In this document: positions 17,249 through 25,775 of the stretch, in pieces
Position numbering within the stretch: position 1 is the first letter of the stretch
How the letters are laid out: each line of letters begins with the position of its first letter
From: VAZQ01 sp963725065
GTDB lineage: Bacteria; Pseudomonadota; Alphaproteobacteria; Rhizobiales; Xanthobacteraceae
Reading direction: 5' to 3'
Assembly: GCA_963725065.1 (NCBI GenBank)
Contig: CAVRXD010000053.1
Coordinates: forward strand, 248,001 to 312,000
Length of the DNA stretch: 64,000 nt
Translations under genes and position numbers: made by a program
The notes under the pieces: generated by a model
The model's input: only the letters and a program-made list of their open reading frames with translations
Database searches by the model: none
What the model was told of the DNA's origin: nothing

Positions 17249-18238
17249 TCACGAGCCGAAGTCGGTGGTCTTGAGAATCTTGTCGCGCACGGCGATCGGC
17301 GACTGCAGCACGCCTTCCTTCTGGAACACGTCCACCAGCGCCTGGTACGAGTTCAGGTCGGTGTCGTTGAGGTCGCCGAAGGCGCGCAGATAGGGCTTGG
17401 CCAGCAGATCGAGCTGCTCGGCGCGCATCGGCGTGTATTTCGGGATGATCGGCTTGTACTTGTCGAAGTCGGCATTGGCGAGCTTCGTCGCCTCGTCGAT
17501 GACCTCGACGACTTTCCTCGCGACCTGCGGCCGCTCCTTGAGAAACTTCACGGTCAGCAGCGACACGCCGGAATAGAACGGGTCGGCGATCACCTGCGCG
17601 ACCGGATTGGTCATGGCGCGCTTGGCCTGGCCCGACGCCACCGCGACGGAGCCGACCGGCTCGAGCGAGAGCGTCGCATCCACGCTGCCGCCCACCACCG
17701 CGGGCACCTGCATGCCGACGGCGAGATCGAGCAGCGTCACGTCCTTGTCCGGATCGAGACCGGCCGCGCGCACCATGTAGCGCGAGATTGTCCGCCACTG
17801 GATGCCGGGCACGTGGCCGAGCTTCTTGCCCTTGAGGTCGGCGAAGCTCTTGATGTCGCTGTCCGGCTTGACGATGAGACCGTCATTGATCAGCCCGACC
17901 TTGATCCCGCCGCCTTGCAGGCCGAACACCTTGAAGGTCCCCGGAAACTTCGATTCCGCCAGCATGGCGATGCCGGCCGCCGCGCCGGGCGGGCCGAAGT
18001 CGGCGCGCGCGCCGACCAGCGCATCGATGATCTGGTTGGGCGCCTCCAGCTTGTTCGAGACGATCTCGATGCAGGCCTTCTCGAACAGCTTCTCCTCCAG
18101 CGCGACGTAATAGGCGGTGGTCTGCATGATCGGCAGCCACACCGCCGACACCTTTTCCATGCGGTCGCACGCGGCGTTGGCGCCGCCGGACCATGCGGTC
18201 AGGGCGGCGAGCATCGCCGTGGTCGTGAGGAGCTTCAT
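17249..18238 (-). CDS. ABC transporter substrate-binding protein (NMT1/SsuA-like)
   Basis: A 329-residue periplasmic receptor with a clear signal peptide (MKLLTTTAMLAALTAW to ANA). The mature chain has the two-lobed SsuA/THI5 plan: LPIMQTTAYYVALEEKLF, then APNQIIDALVGARADFG, DLKGKKLGHVPG in the hinge region, and SVDATLSLEP. The family delivers sulfonates, pyrimidines or nitriles; here the nitrilase in the operon suggests a nitrogen-containing organic substrate. Permease and ATPase genes flank it at short distances. Confidence 0.85.
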   Translation of the reverse strand: MKLLTTTAMLAALTAWSGGANAACDRMEKVSAVWLPIMQTTAYYVALEEKLFEKACIEIVSNKLEAPNQIIDALVGARADFGPPGAAAGIAMLAESKFPGTFKVFGLQGGGIKVGLINDGLIVKPDSDIKSFADLKGKKLGHVPGIQWRTISRYMVRAAGLDPDKDVTLLDLAVGMQVPAVVGGSVDATLSLEPVGSVAVASGQAKRAMTNPVAQVIADPFYSGVSLLTVKFLKERPQVARKVVEVIDEATKLANADFDKYKPIIPKYTPMRAEQLDLLAKPYLRAFGDLNDTDLNSYQALVDVFQKEGVLQSPIAVRDKILKTTDFGS

Positions 18239-18278
18239 CTGACGTCTCCGTCTGCAGTTGCGGGAACTGGAACGGACC

Positions 18279-19094
18279 TCATCGCCCGGACCAGTGGACG
18301 AACACTTTCTCGATCACGAGGAAGAGAAGGTTGGCGCCGTAGCCCATCGCGCCGGCGACCAGGATCGAGCCGTACATGTCGGTGAGCTGGTAGGAGATCT
18401 GGGCGTCGATGATGCGGTGGCCCAGGCCGTCGACCGCGCCGATGAACATCTCCGCCACGATGATGACGACCAGGGCGACGGAGACGGCGGTGCGCAGGCC
18501 CACGAAGGTCTGCGGCAGCGTCTCGAAGAAGATGACGTCCTTGAAGATGCGCAGCGTCCCCGCCCCCATCGAGCGCGCGGCCAGGATGCGGGTCTGGCGG
18601 GCGTTCATCACGCCGTAGGCGACGTTGAAGACGATCACCAGCCAGGCCGCGAACGCGGCCACCGATATCTTGGAGAACTCGCCGAGCCCGAACAGCAGCA
18701 GGAACAGCGGGAACATCGCCGTCGCCGGCGTCGAGCGGAAGAAATCGATCACGAATTCGAGCGAGCGGTAGATGCTCTCATTGGCACCGAGCACGATCCC
18801 GACCGGAACGCCCAGCGCGGCGGCGATGGCAAAGGCGTAGGTGACCCGCAGCAGCGTCTGCAGGAAATCCTTGGTCATCGCGCCCGATGCGATGTTCTTC
18901 CAGGTGTCCGCCAGCGTCGCGAACGGCGACGGCAGCAGGTGCGGATCGACCAGGGTGCCGGCATACGCCACCCACCAGAGCCCGATCAGCAGCGCCGGCC
19001 CCATCACGAACTCGATGACGCGGCGAAGGCGCCTGCGGTTGACGCGCGATGCCCAGGGGAGCGACGGGTGGGCCGAGGTTGCAGTGAGCGACAT
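18279..19094 (-). CDS. ABC transporter permease (SsuC/TauC-like)
   Basis: A 271-residue inner-membrane protein with about six transmembrane helices. The cytoplasmic coupling loop EAA motif appears around GAGTLRIFKDVIFFETLP. The ATG at 19094 is preferred to an upstream ATG at 19148 since that extension is rich in Arg and lacks similarity. It is the first gene of the five-gene minus-strand operon that continues through receptor, ATPase, nitrilase and regulator. The promoter should lie in 19095-19250. Confidence 0.85.
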   Translation of the reverse strand: MSLTATSAHPSLPWASRVNRRRLRRVIEFVMGPALLIGLWWVAYAGTLVDPHLLPSPFATLADTWKNIASGAMTKDFLQTLLRVTYAFAIAAALGVPVGIVLGANESIYRSLEFVIDFFRSTPATAMFPLFLLLFGLGEFSKISVAAFAAWLVIVFNVAYGVMNARQTRILAARSMGAGTLRIFKDVIFFETLPQTFVGLRTAVSVALVVIIVAEMFIGAVDGLGHRIIDAQISYQLTDMYGSILVAGAMGYGANLLFLVIEKVFVHWSGR

Positions 19095-19400
19095 CCGGAC
19101 GCCTCGATCGGATCGAACGCACAGCGCGTTGCCACGAGGCGTTAGCAACGCCCATGCCAGTACCGCGGCGGCGCCCGCGGCGACGACTTAAGCGGTCGAT
19201 TTCTCAAGCGATTTTTCTTTTCTTCGGCGCGCCGGGGGAGCGCCGGTCCGGGCGGACCGGAAGGCGCGGTTGCGCGAACGCACAACAAGAATGCAATTCA
19301 CCACGGCGGCTGCGCAGCAGTGAGATTAATGACGATAAATCAGCACGTTATGTTTGTATAAATTGTATGCAATCGGATGTTCAGCGCGACCCGATGAGTT

Positions 19401-19508
19401 GTCATGCGCGGGCTTGACCCGCGCATCCATCTCCTTGGGAAAACAATCTGGGCAAAGACCCAATTGTCGCGAAGAAGCAATGGACCCGCGGGTCAAGCCC
19501 GCGGGTGA
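19401..19508. repeat. Interspersed inverted repeat with GTCAT/ATGAC-like ends
   Basis: GTCATGCGCGGGCTTGACCC with its CGCGCATCCAT tail (19401-19430) faces ATGGACCCGCGGGTCAAGCC with its CGCGGGTGAC tail (19479-19508). It belongs to the same dispersed family as 11262-11360 and 25609-25722. The remaining gap from 19095 to 19577 is AT-richer near 19320-19375 and should include the promoter of the permease operon; no gene is supported there. Confidence 0.6.
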
Positions 19509-19577
19509 CCAGACCGCAGCTTGCAGCCTGTGGCCTTCGCGCTCGACCACGTCGAGGACGTCGGATCGCTTAAAGCC

Positions 19578-20204
19578 TCAGGTCCCGCTTTTCGCCGCCG
19601 GGGTGGCGCTCGGCGTCACCGTCGCGATCTTGGTCGCGGTATGCATGTGGCCGTCCCAGCGCTTGGCGAAGGGAGAGGCAATGTCGAACTGGTCGAGCAC
19701 ACGCGCGACGATGTGGTTGACGATGTCGTCGACGGTCTGCGGATGGTTGTAGAAGGCCGGCATCGGCGGAACGATCGACACGCCCATGCGCGCGAGCTTG
19801 AGCATGTTCTCGAGGTGCACTTCGGACAGCGGCGTCTCGCGCACCAGCAGCACCAGCTTGCGCCGTTCCTTGAGGATCACGTCGGCGGCGCGGTGCACGA
19901 GGTGCTCGCCGTAGCCGTTGGCGATGCCGGCCAGCGTGCGCACCGAGCAGGGCATGACCACCATGCCCTCGGTCTTGAACGAGCCGGACGAAATCGAGGC
20001 GCCCATGTCGCCCTGGCTGTGCACCACGGTCGCGAGCCCGCGCACCTGCTCGACCGTGTAGCGGGTCTCGTGCTCGAGGGTGCGCTGCGCCCACTTGCTG
20101 ATGATGAGATGGCTTTCGATCCCGCTGTCCTTGAGCGCCTCGAGCATCCGCACGCCGAAGATGGCGCCGGTCGATCCGGTCATGCCGATGATGAGACGCC
20201 GCAT
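19578..20204 (-). CDS. ubiX: UbiX-family flavin prenyltransferase
   Basis: A 208-residue flavoprotein expected to add a dimethylallyl group to FMN, making the prenyl-FMN cofactor of UbiD enzymes. The FMN-binding start is GMTGSTGAIFGVRML, followed by the GASISSGSFKTEGMVVMPCS block that holds the flavin and the phosphate, and RETPLSEVHLENML. The ATG at 20204 has GAGG six bases upstream; an ATG at 20210 overlaps that site. The UbiD gene ends 121 bases away on the same strand, the classic pairing. Confidence 0.88.
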   Translation of the reverse strand: MRRLIIGMTGSTGAIFGVRMLEALKDSGIESHLIISKWAQRTLEHETRYTVEQVRGLATVVHSQGDMGASISSGSFKTEGMVVMPCSVRTLAGIANGYGEHLVHRAADVILKERRKLVLLVRETPLSEVHLENMLKLARMGVSIVPPMPAFYNHPQTVDDIVNHIVARVLDQFDIASPFAKRWDGHMHTATKIATVTPSATPAAKSGT

Positions 20205-20325
20205 TACCATCCTCGCGTTGCAGTCACGGGAACCGAAGCCTACGTCGCCCCGATTTCGCAAAGGTTATCAACAGATGGTAGCCTTAGCTACCATCGCCTC
20301 CGGCAGGCCAGCTTTATCGGCTGAA

Positions 20326-21852
20326 TCAGCTCTTGAACAGATGGCCGAACCGCTCCTGCGCGATCCGGCGCTCCTCAGGGCTGGGCGTGCTCACCTTCGG
20401 GAACTGGTCGCGCCAGTGCCAGGGGCGGCAGGCGTCGATGACCGCCCGGCTGTTGGTGAGGTCGCCGGCCGCCTTGCGCTCGGGCTCGATGCGAGGATCG
20501 AGCGGCGTCGACCAGGCGTTGCGGATGATGTCGATCGAGGTGGCGGGGTCCGAGCGCGTGAGCAGGGCCCATACCAGCTCCTCGAGATTGGAGACGTCGA
20601 CGTCGTCGTCGACCACGATCACGTAGCGCCCGCAATAGGCACCGACATGGCACATGGCGGCGATATGGCCGGCCTGCTTGGCATGGCCGGGATAGCGCTG
20701 GTTGACCGCGACCGCGAGCAGGAGCCGCGCGTTGCCGACCTCGTGCGCCCAGGCGGCGGTGATGCCCGGCACGCCCGCCTTCTGGATGTTCTCGCGCAAC
20801 AGGCCGGAGCGGACGACCGCGCGATAGCGGCAGATCTCGTCCGGCGGCCGCTGCGGCACGCAGCCCAGCAGGATCGGATCGTTGCGATAATAGATCGCCT
20901 TGATGTCGAGCACGGGTTCGGGTCTGAGGTCGCTGGCGTAATAGCCGGTCCATTCCGCGAACGGGCCCTCGACGCGCTCGTTGCCGGGCTCGACGAAGCC
21001 CTCGATGACGATCTCGGCGTTGGCCGGGATCGGCAGGCCGGTGATGGGACCGTTGACGACCTCGACCGGCTTGCCGCGGATGCCGCCGACGACCTCGTAT
21101 TCGCTGACGCCGTACGGCACCTCGCTGCTGGCCATCAGGAAGGTCATGGGATCGCCGCCGCAGACCACGGCGACCGGCATGCGCTCGCCGCGCGCCTGGT
21201 ACTTGTCGCGCATCTGGCGGCCGTGCTTGCCGGGCGAGATGTAGAAACCCGCGGTCTTGGCGTCATGGATCATCACGCGATAGGTCCCGCAGTTGATCCA
21301 GCCCTCGTCGGGATCGCGGGTGACGTTGAAGCTGCCGGTGCCGATATAGCGGCCGCCGTCGCCGGCGTGCCATTTCGGCGCGGGAAAGCGGGTGACGTCG
21401 ATGTCGTCGCCGGTCATCACGTTCTCGAAGATCGGACCGTCGTTGACGTATTTGGGCGGGATGCGCGTCATCGGCCCCATGAAATTGGTGCGGAAGCCTT
21501 CGCTGAGCTCGAGCTTGCTGAGACCGGTCGGGAAGCCGAGCGTCATGTTCTTGCGCTTGCCGCCGAAGAAGTTGACCAGCACGCGGCTGCCCGCGATCGT
21601 CCCGGGCACGTCGTCGAAGACGAAGCAGGGCGCGCCGTCGTCGTGCATCGCGACGCCGGACACCATGCCGATATCCTGCTCCCAGGTCAGGCCGCTCACC
21701 TGCTTGACCTCGCCGAGCCTGCGCGCCTCGTCGAGCCATTGCCGCAGATCGTCATAGGCCAGGTGCGGCTGCGGATCGGCGGTGCCGTCGGCGGTCGCGC
21801 CGATCCGATCGCTCGCGATTCGATCGCTGTTGGAGTCGGGTTGCGTCGCCAC
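20326..21852 (-). CDS. UbiD-family decarboxylase 1
   Basis: A 508-residue prenyl-FMN-dependent (de)carboxylase. The GTG at 21852 is chosen because AGGAGG (complement of 21857-21862) lies four bases before it; upstream codons would only add a variable tail. Family blocks include PPKYVNDGPIFENV, ISPGKHGRQM, IVIEGFVEPG followed by EGPFAEWTGYY with the acidic active-site residues, and IIRNAWSTPLDPR. It probably acts on an aromatic or unsaturated acid. With the UbiX gene it forms a cofactor-plus-enzyme pair. Confidence 0.88.
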   Translation of the reverse strand: MATQPDSNSDRIASDRIGATADGTADPQPHLAYDDLRQWLDEARRLGEVKQVSGLTWEQDIGMVSGVAMHDDGAPCFVFDDVPGTIAGSRVLVNFFGGKRKNMTLGFPTGLSKLELSEGFRTNFMGPMTRIPPKYVNDGPIFENVMTGDDIDVTRFPAPKWHAGDGGRYIGTGSFNVTRDPDEGWINCGTYRVMIHDAKTAGFYISPGKHGRQMRDKYQARGERMPVAVVCGGDPMTFLMASSEVPYGVSEYEVVGGIRGKPVEVVNGPITGLPIPANAEIVIEGFVEPGNERVEGPFAEWTGYYASDLRPEPVLDIKAIYYRNDPILLGCVPQRPPDEICRYRAVVRSGLLRENIQKAGVPGITAAWAHEVGNARLLLAVAVNQRYPGHAKQAGHIAAMCHVGAYCGRYVIVVDDDVDVSNLEELVWALLTRSDPATSIDIIRNAWSTPLDPRIEPERKAAGDLTNSRAVIDACRPWHWRDQFPKVSTPSPEERRIAQERFGHLFKS

Positions 21853-22099
21853 GAAACCTCCTGGTCGGAACCCGCCGACACGTTGTTGCTTGCGAGACAC
21901 GTTGCTGCTTGCGAGAAGCGATCCCGCGGGCGAGCTTACACACCCGGCTGCACGCGCGCATCCCGCAAGTTGCCCTCCGGCGGCCTCCCTTCGCGGTTCC
22001 GCTTTGGCCCCGAGACTTGCTTTGGATCAGCGGCGGCGGGACCATGCACGGCGTCGTCCCGGCATTGCTGACCTGGAAGGCGCAACCACGGGAAGGACG

Positions 22100-23239
22100 A
22101 TGCAGCGCAGCACGAGCAAAAAGATTCTGACGACCCATGTCGGCAGCCTGCCGCGCCCGAACGGCACCGATCGGCCGGGCGGCGAAGACGACGCCGAGTT
22201 GCGCAGGATGGTTGCGGACGTCGTTACGCGTCAGCGCGAGATCGGCATCGATGTGATCAATGAAGGCGAATACACCAAGGGCGGCGACTGGCTCTCCTAC
22301 GTCGACGATCGCTTTGGCGGTTTCGAGGCGCGTCCACCGGCCGGTGGCAAGCCGATCATCCTGCAGGGGAAGGACCGCGAGGTGTTCGCGGATTTCTACC
22401 GCTCCGCAACCGAGCGCGGGACCTTGTTCTACGAACCCGCCGGGCAGATCAAACAGTCGCGCCCGCATTGGGTGGCATCCGGGCCGGTCACCTATCGCGG
22501 TGAATCATCGCTCAAGCGCGAGATCGACATTTTCCGCAGCGTCGTCGGGCCCGACACGGAAGCCTTCATCACCACCACGGCGCCGGCAAGCCTGGAGCCC
22601 TACCGCGGCAACGAATATTACCGGAGCCAGGACGACTTCATCCTCGCCCTCGCCGAGGCCATGCGCAGCGAATATCAGGCGATTGTCGCGGCCGGGTTCA
22701 TCCTGCAGATCGACGACGCCTGGCTGCCGGCGCTGTGGGACCGCATCGGCATGGGCATGGGCCTGCCCGCGTTCCGCAAATACTGCGAGGTGCGGATCGA
22801 GGCGCTCAATCATGCCCTGCGCGGCCTGCCGGAGGACCGTATTCGCTATCATCTGTGCTGGGGCAGCTGGCACGGCCCGCATGCCTTCGACATCGAGCTC
22901 GACAAGCTGGTCGACCTGATGCTGCGGGTGCGGGCGCAGGCCTATCTGATCGAGGCCGCGAATGCGCGGCACGAGCACGAGTATGCAATCTGGGAACAGG
23001 TGAAGCTGCCGGAGGGCAAGATCCTCATTCCCGGCATGATCTCGCACGCGACCGACGGCATCGAGCATCCCGAGCTGGTGGCGCAGCGGATCCGCCGCTT
23101 CGCCCGCCTGGTTGGGCCGGAGAACGTGATGGCCGGCGCCGATTGCGGCTTTGGCGGCCGCTGCCATCCCCAGATCGCCTGGGCCAAGCTGCAGTCGCTC
23201 GCCCAGGGCGCGGAGCTCGCGGTGAAAACCGGGCTCTGA
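22100..23239 (+). CDS. Cobalamin-independent methionine synthase II (MetE C-terminal)-like protein
   Basis: A 379-residue TIM barrel related to the catalytic half of MetE. THVGSLPRP at the N-terminus, CWGSWHGPH near the middle and GADCGFGGR near the end supply the His and Cys zinc ligands. GGAAGGA lies just before the ATG. It lacks the N-terminal MetE half, so it is a short form that may demethylate or transfer a methyl or alkyl thioether group; relatives act in methylated sulfur or epoxide metabolism. No methionine genes lie nearby, so the substrate stays open. Confidence 0.82.
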   Translation: MQRSTSKKILTTHVGSLPRPNGTDRPGGEDDAELRRMVADVVTRQREIGIDVINEGEYTKGGDWLSYVDDRFGGFEARPPAGGKPIILQGKDREVFADFYRSATERGTLFYEPAGQIKQSRPHWVASGPVTYRGESSLKREIDIFRSVVGPDTEAFITTTAPASLEPYRGNEYYRSQDDFILALAEAMRSEYQAIVAAGFILQIDDAWLPALWDRIGMGMGLPAFRKYCEVRIEALNHALRGLPEDRIRYHLCWGSWHGPHAFDIELDKLVDLMLRVRAQAYLIEAANARHEHEYAIWEQVKLPEGKILIPGMISHATDGIEHPELVAQRIRRFARLVGPENVMAGADCGFGGRCHPQIAWAKLQSLAQGAELAVKTGL

Positions 23240-23313
23240 TTTCAGGCCCAATGTCCGCTCCGGGTATTGCCGCCCGAAGCGGATCACGGACCTGCCGTCA
23301 CGCTCGCGGCCGC

Positions 23314-23727
23314 TCAGGCCTCGACGATGACCATCCAGCCCACGCCGAAGCGGTCGGCGACCGCGCCGAAGCGCTTGGCGAAGAACGTCTTGCCGAGCGG
23401 CATCTGCACCTTGCCGCCGTCGGCGAGCGCCGCGAACATGCGGTCGGCCTCGGCCTCGTCGCGGGCATTGAGGGAGAGCGAGAAGCCTTCGAAGCTCGAC
23501 TTCCCCCGCTCGCAGCCGTCGGACGCCATCACCTCCGCGCCGTTGATGCGCAGGCACGCGTGCATGATCTTGTCGTCGCTGCCATCCGGGACCATGCCGG
23601 GCGGCGGCTTGTCCGGGTTCTCCTTGAACCGCATCATCATTCCGACCTCGGCGCCGAGCGCCTTCTTGTAGAACTCGACCGCCTCCTCGCAGCGGCCGTT
23701 GAAGAACAGATACGGTGTCACCGGCAT
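23314..23727 (-). CDS. VOC family protein, PhnB-like
   Basis: A 137-residue protein of the PhnB/3-demethylubiquinone-9 3-methyltransferase-like VOC group. It opens PYLFFNGRCEEAVEFYKKAL and has GFSLSLNARDEAEADRMF and GKTFFAKRFGAVADRFGVGW, the usual family blocks. The ATG at 23727 follows GGGAAAGGGAAAGACC. Function is not established for the group. It converges with the methionine-synthase-like gene. Confidence 0.82.
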   Translation of the reverse strand: MPVTPYLFFNGRCEEAVEFYKKALGAEVGMMMRFKENPDKPPPGMVPDGSDDKIMHACLRINGAEVMASDGCERGKSSFEGFSLSLNARDEAEADRMFAALADGGKVQMPLGKTFFAKRFGAVADRFGVGWMVIVEA

Positions 23728-23847
23728 GGTCTTTCCCTTTCCCAAGACATTGCGATGGTATCAGCGAGTCGGATTCAGGCGGCTTGCGACGTTGAGCGCG
23801 TCGAGATCGATCTTGCGATCCCCGCGCCACCCCCATTGGCATAATAC

Positions 23848-23859
23848 GTTGATATCAAC
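23848..23859. promoter_or_regulatory. Perfect 12-base palindrome GTTGATATCAAC
   Basis: GTTGATATCAAC lies in an AT-rich island (23839-23866) 197 bases before the acyl-CoA ligase start and 121 bases before the start of the divergent VOC gene. It looks like a repressor or activator operator. The gap 23728-24055 holds no other feature I can support. Confidence 0.35.
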
Positions 23860-24055
23860 ATAATTGTGGCGTGTCAAAGGCAGCCGACATTGCGTCGCGA
23901 CGATAAGTTTCGTTCGTGAACACCTGTCAGTGTCTCAACGTGCGCGGCGTCGACCGGCTGCGGCGCCACCTGCAGGGGCCGAGCCGGCCCACCGGCTTGA
24001 ACCGAAAGCCGAATACTTCTATTGCTAAGGAATCTCCAGCAACGCGGTTTGCCTC

Positions 24056-25594
24056 ATGCCGATCGAGCCAGGTCCGGAACTGTTGCGGGACTGGATCGCG
24101 CGGGCGGCACAGCGCCATCCGGCCAAACCGTGGATCGTCTGCGCCGACGATGGGCGGACCGTCACCTATCGCGAGCTGCATGAAGCCACCGGCCGGATCG
24201 CCGCGTTCCTGTACAGCCGCGGCATCGGGACCAACCAGCGGGTGGCGCTGCTCGCCAACAATTCTATCGAGCATCTGGTCTGCTATTTCGGCGTCATGGC
24301 CCATGGGGCGACCATCTGCACCGTGCACGTCGAGATGAACCGCAACCAGCTCGACAACATCTTCGCCCGGCTCAAGCCGGCGCTCGTTCTGCATCAGGAC
24401 GGACTGGGCCTGGACGACCTGCTCTCCGCCGTCGCGGCGCCGTGCCTGCGGCTCGGACGGCTCGACGGGCCGGACCAGGGGACGTTCTACGCCGAGGTCG
24501 CGCGCCATGAGCCGAGCGACACGCGGACCTCCGCGGGCCCGGATGACGACGCCGTCATCCTGTTCACGTCGGGCACCAGCGCGCGGCCGAAAGGCGTGGT
24601 GCTGAACTATCGCGAGCACCTCGGCAACATCGATCCCACTGCCGACGGCTTCGGCATCACGGCGGACGACCGGGTGTACGATTTCCGCTCCTTCAACTGG
24701 GCCTCGGCGCAGCTGCTCGGCGCGCTGGTGCCGGTCAACCGCGGCGCCACCCTGGTCATGACGGCGAAATTCTCCGCCAGCCGCTTCTTCCAGCACATCC
24801 GCGATCACGGCGTGACGATCGCCGCCGGCAATCCGACCACGATCAACATCCTGCTCAACACCGAGACCGATGCGCAACGGAACAATCTGCCGTCGCTTCG
24901 CTTCATCACCTCAAGCTCGGCGCCGCTGACGATCGAAGAATGGCGCCGGTTCGAGGCGCGGTTCGGCATTCCGATCGCGCAGGGCTATGGATCCAGCGAG
25001 ACCGGCTGGATTGCGGCAGTTCACGGCGAGCAACGGCGCCTCGGCACGGTCGGCCGGCCATTCGCCTATCACTGCCTCGCGGTCGTCGATGCCGACGGCC
25101 GACCGCTGCCGGCCGGCGAGATCGGCCAGGTCGAAATCGGCGGACACGCATCGCACGATTACCGTTATCTCGCCGACGACGGCAGCGTGAAGATCGGCAG
25201 CCGCGGCCGCATCCGCACCGGCGACCTGGGCCGTCTCGATGCCGACGGTTTTCTCAGCCTCACCGGCCGCGAGAAGGACCTCATCATTCGCGGTGGCGTC
25301 AACATCTCGCCGATCGAGATCGATAGCTTCCTGATGCAGCACCCCGAGCTGATCGAGGTCGCCACCGTCGGCGTGCCCGACGCGGTCTACGGCGAGGAGG
25401 TGGTGAGCTACGTGGTGGCGCGCCCGGGCGCAACGGTCGATAGCGGCGAGCTCCTGCGCTATTGCAGCGAGGGGCTGCCGGCATTCAAGGCGCCGAAGCA
25501 GATTGTGCTCAGCGTCTCGCTGCCCAAGACCGAGCGCGGCAAGCTCAACCGGCGGGCGCTCGCGGAACTGTGGCGCCGGGACGAGGCGGATTGA
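24056..25594 (+). CDS. Acyl-CoA synthetase / AMP-dependent ligase
   Basis: A 512-residue class I adenylate-forming enzyme that activates a carboxylic acid to acyl-AMP and then usually acyl-CoA. The phosphate loop is LFTSGTSARPKG, the aromatic/ATP motif YGSSETG, the ribose-binding RIRTGDLG, the hinge GREKDLIIRGGVNISP, and the catalytic Lys is in PKTERGKLNRR. Length and order are normal. Neighbouring UbiD genes suggest an aromatic or unsaturated acid, but the substrate pocket cannot be read from sequence alone. No strong Shine-Dalgarno site is seen before the ATG. Confidence 0.88.
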   Translation: MPIEPGPELLRDWIARAAQRHPAKPWIVCADDGRTVTYRELHEATGRIAAFLYSRGIGTNQRVALLANNSIEHLVCYFGVMAHGATICTVHVEMNRNQLDNIFARLKPALVLHQDGLGLDDLLSAVAAPCLRLGRLDGPDQGTFYAEVARHEPSDTRTSAGPDDDAVILFTSGTSARPKGVVLNYREHLGNIDPTADGFGITADDRVYDFRSFNWASAQLLGALVPVNRGATLVMTAKFSASRFFQHIRDHGVTIAAGNPTTINILLNTETDAQRNNLPSLRFITSSSAPLTIEEWRRFEARFGIPIAQGYGSSETGWIAAVHGEQRRLGTVGRPFAYHCLAVVDADGRPLPAGEIGQVEIGGHASHDYRYLADDGSVKIGSRGRIRTGDLGRLDADGFLSLTGREKDLIIRGGVNISPIEIDSFLMQHPELIEVATVGVPDAVYGEEVVSYVVARPGATVDSGELLRYCSEGLPAFKAPKQIVLSVSLPKTERGKLNRRALAELWRRDEAD

Positions 25595-25608
25595 AACGCG
25601 CCGAGTTT

Positions 25609-25722
25609 GTCATCGTCCGCGAAGGCGGACGATCCAGTAAGCGCCGGAGCGCGTGACAAGGCGCCGCTTCGGGCCCATCGGACGTTCCCGGGTTACTGGA
25701 TGCCCGCCTTCGCGGGCATGAC
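25609..25722. repeat. Interspersed inverted repeat with GTCAT/ATGAC ends
   Basis: The left arm begins GTCATCGTCCGCGAAGGCGG and ends GATCCAGTAA at 25640; the right arm 25693-25722 runs TTACTGGATG to GCGGGCATGAC. It lies between convergent genes and belongs to the family seen at 11262 and 19401. Confidence 0.6.
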
Positions 25723-25775
25723 ACCGGCGAGATTGCGCTGTCGAACACAAGCAGGAACGACAGCGCAGTCCGGAC

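Noticed and set aside
14571..17393. A 940-codon open frame on the plus strand
   Set aside because: It lies antisense to the nitrilase and ABC ATPase genes, is rich in Arg, Gly, His and Ala without family motifs, and arises from codon bias at high GC.
20080..22071. A 663-codon open frame on the plus strand
   Set aside because: Antisense of the UbiX/UbiD pair; low-complexity composition and no recognisable domain.
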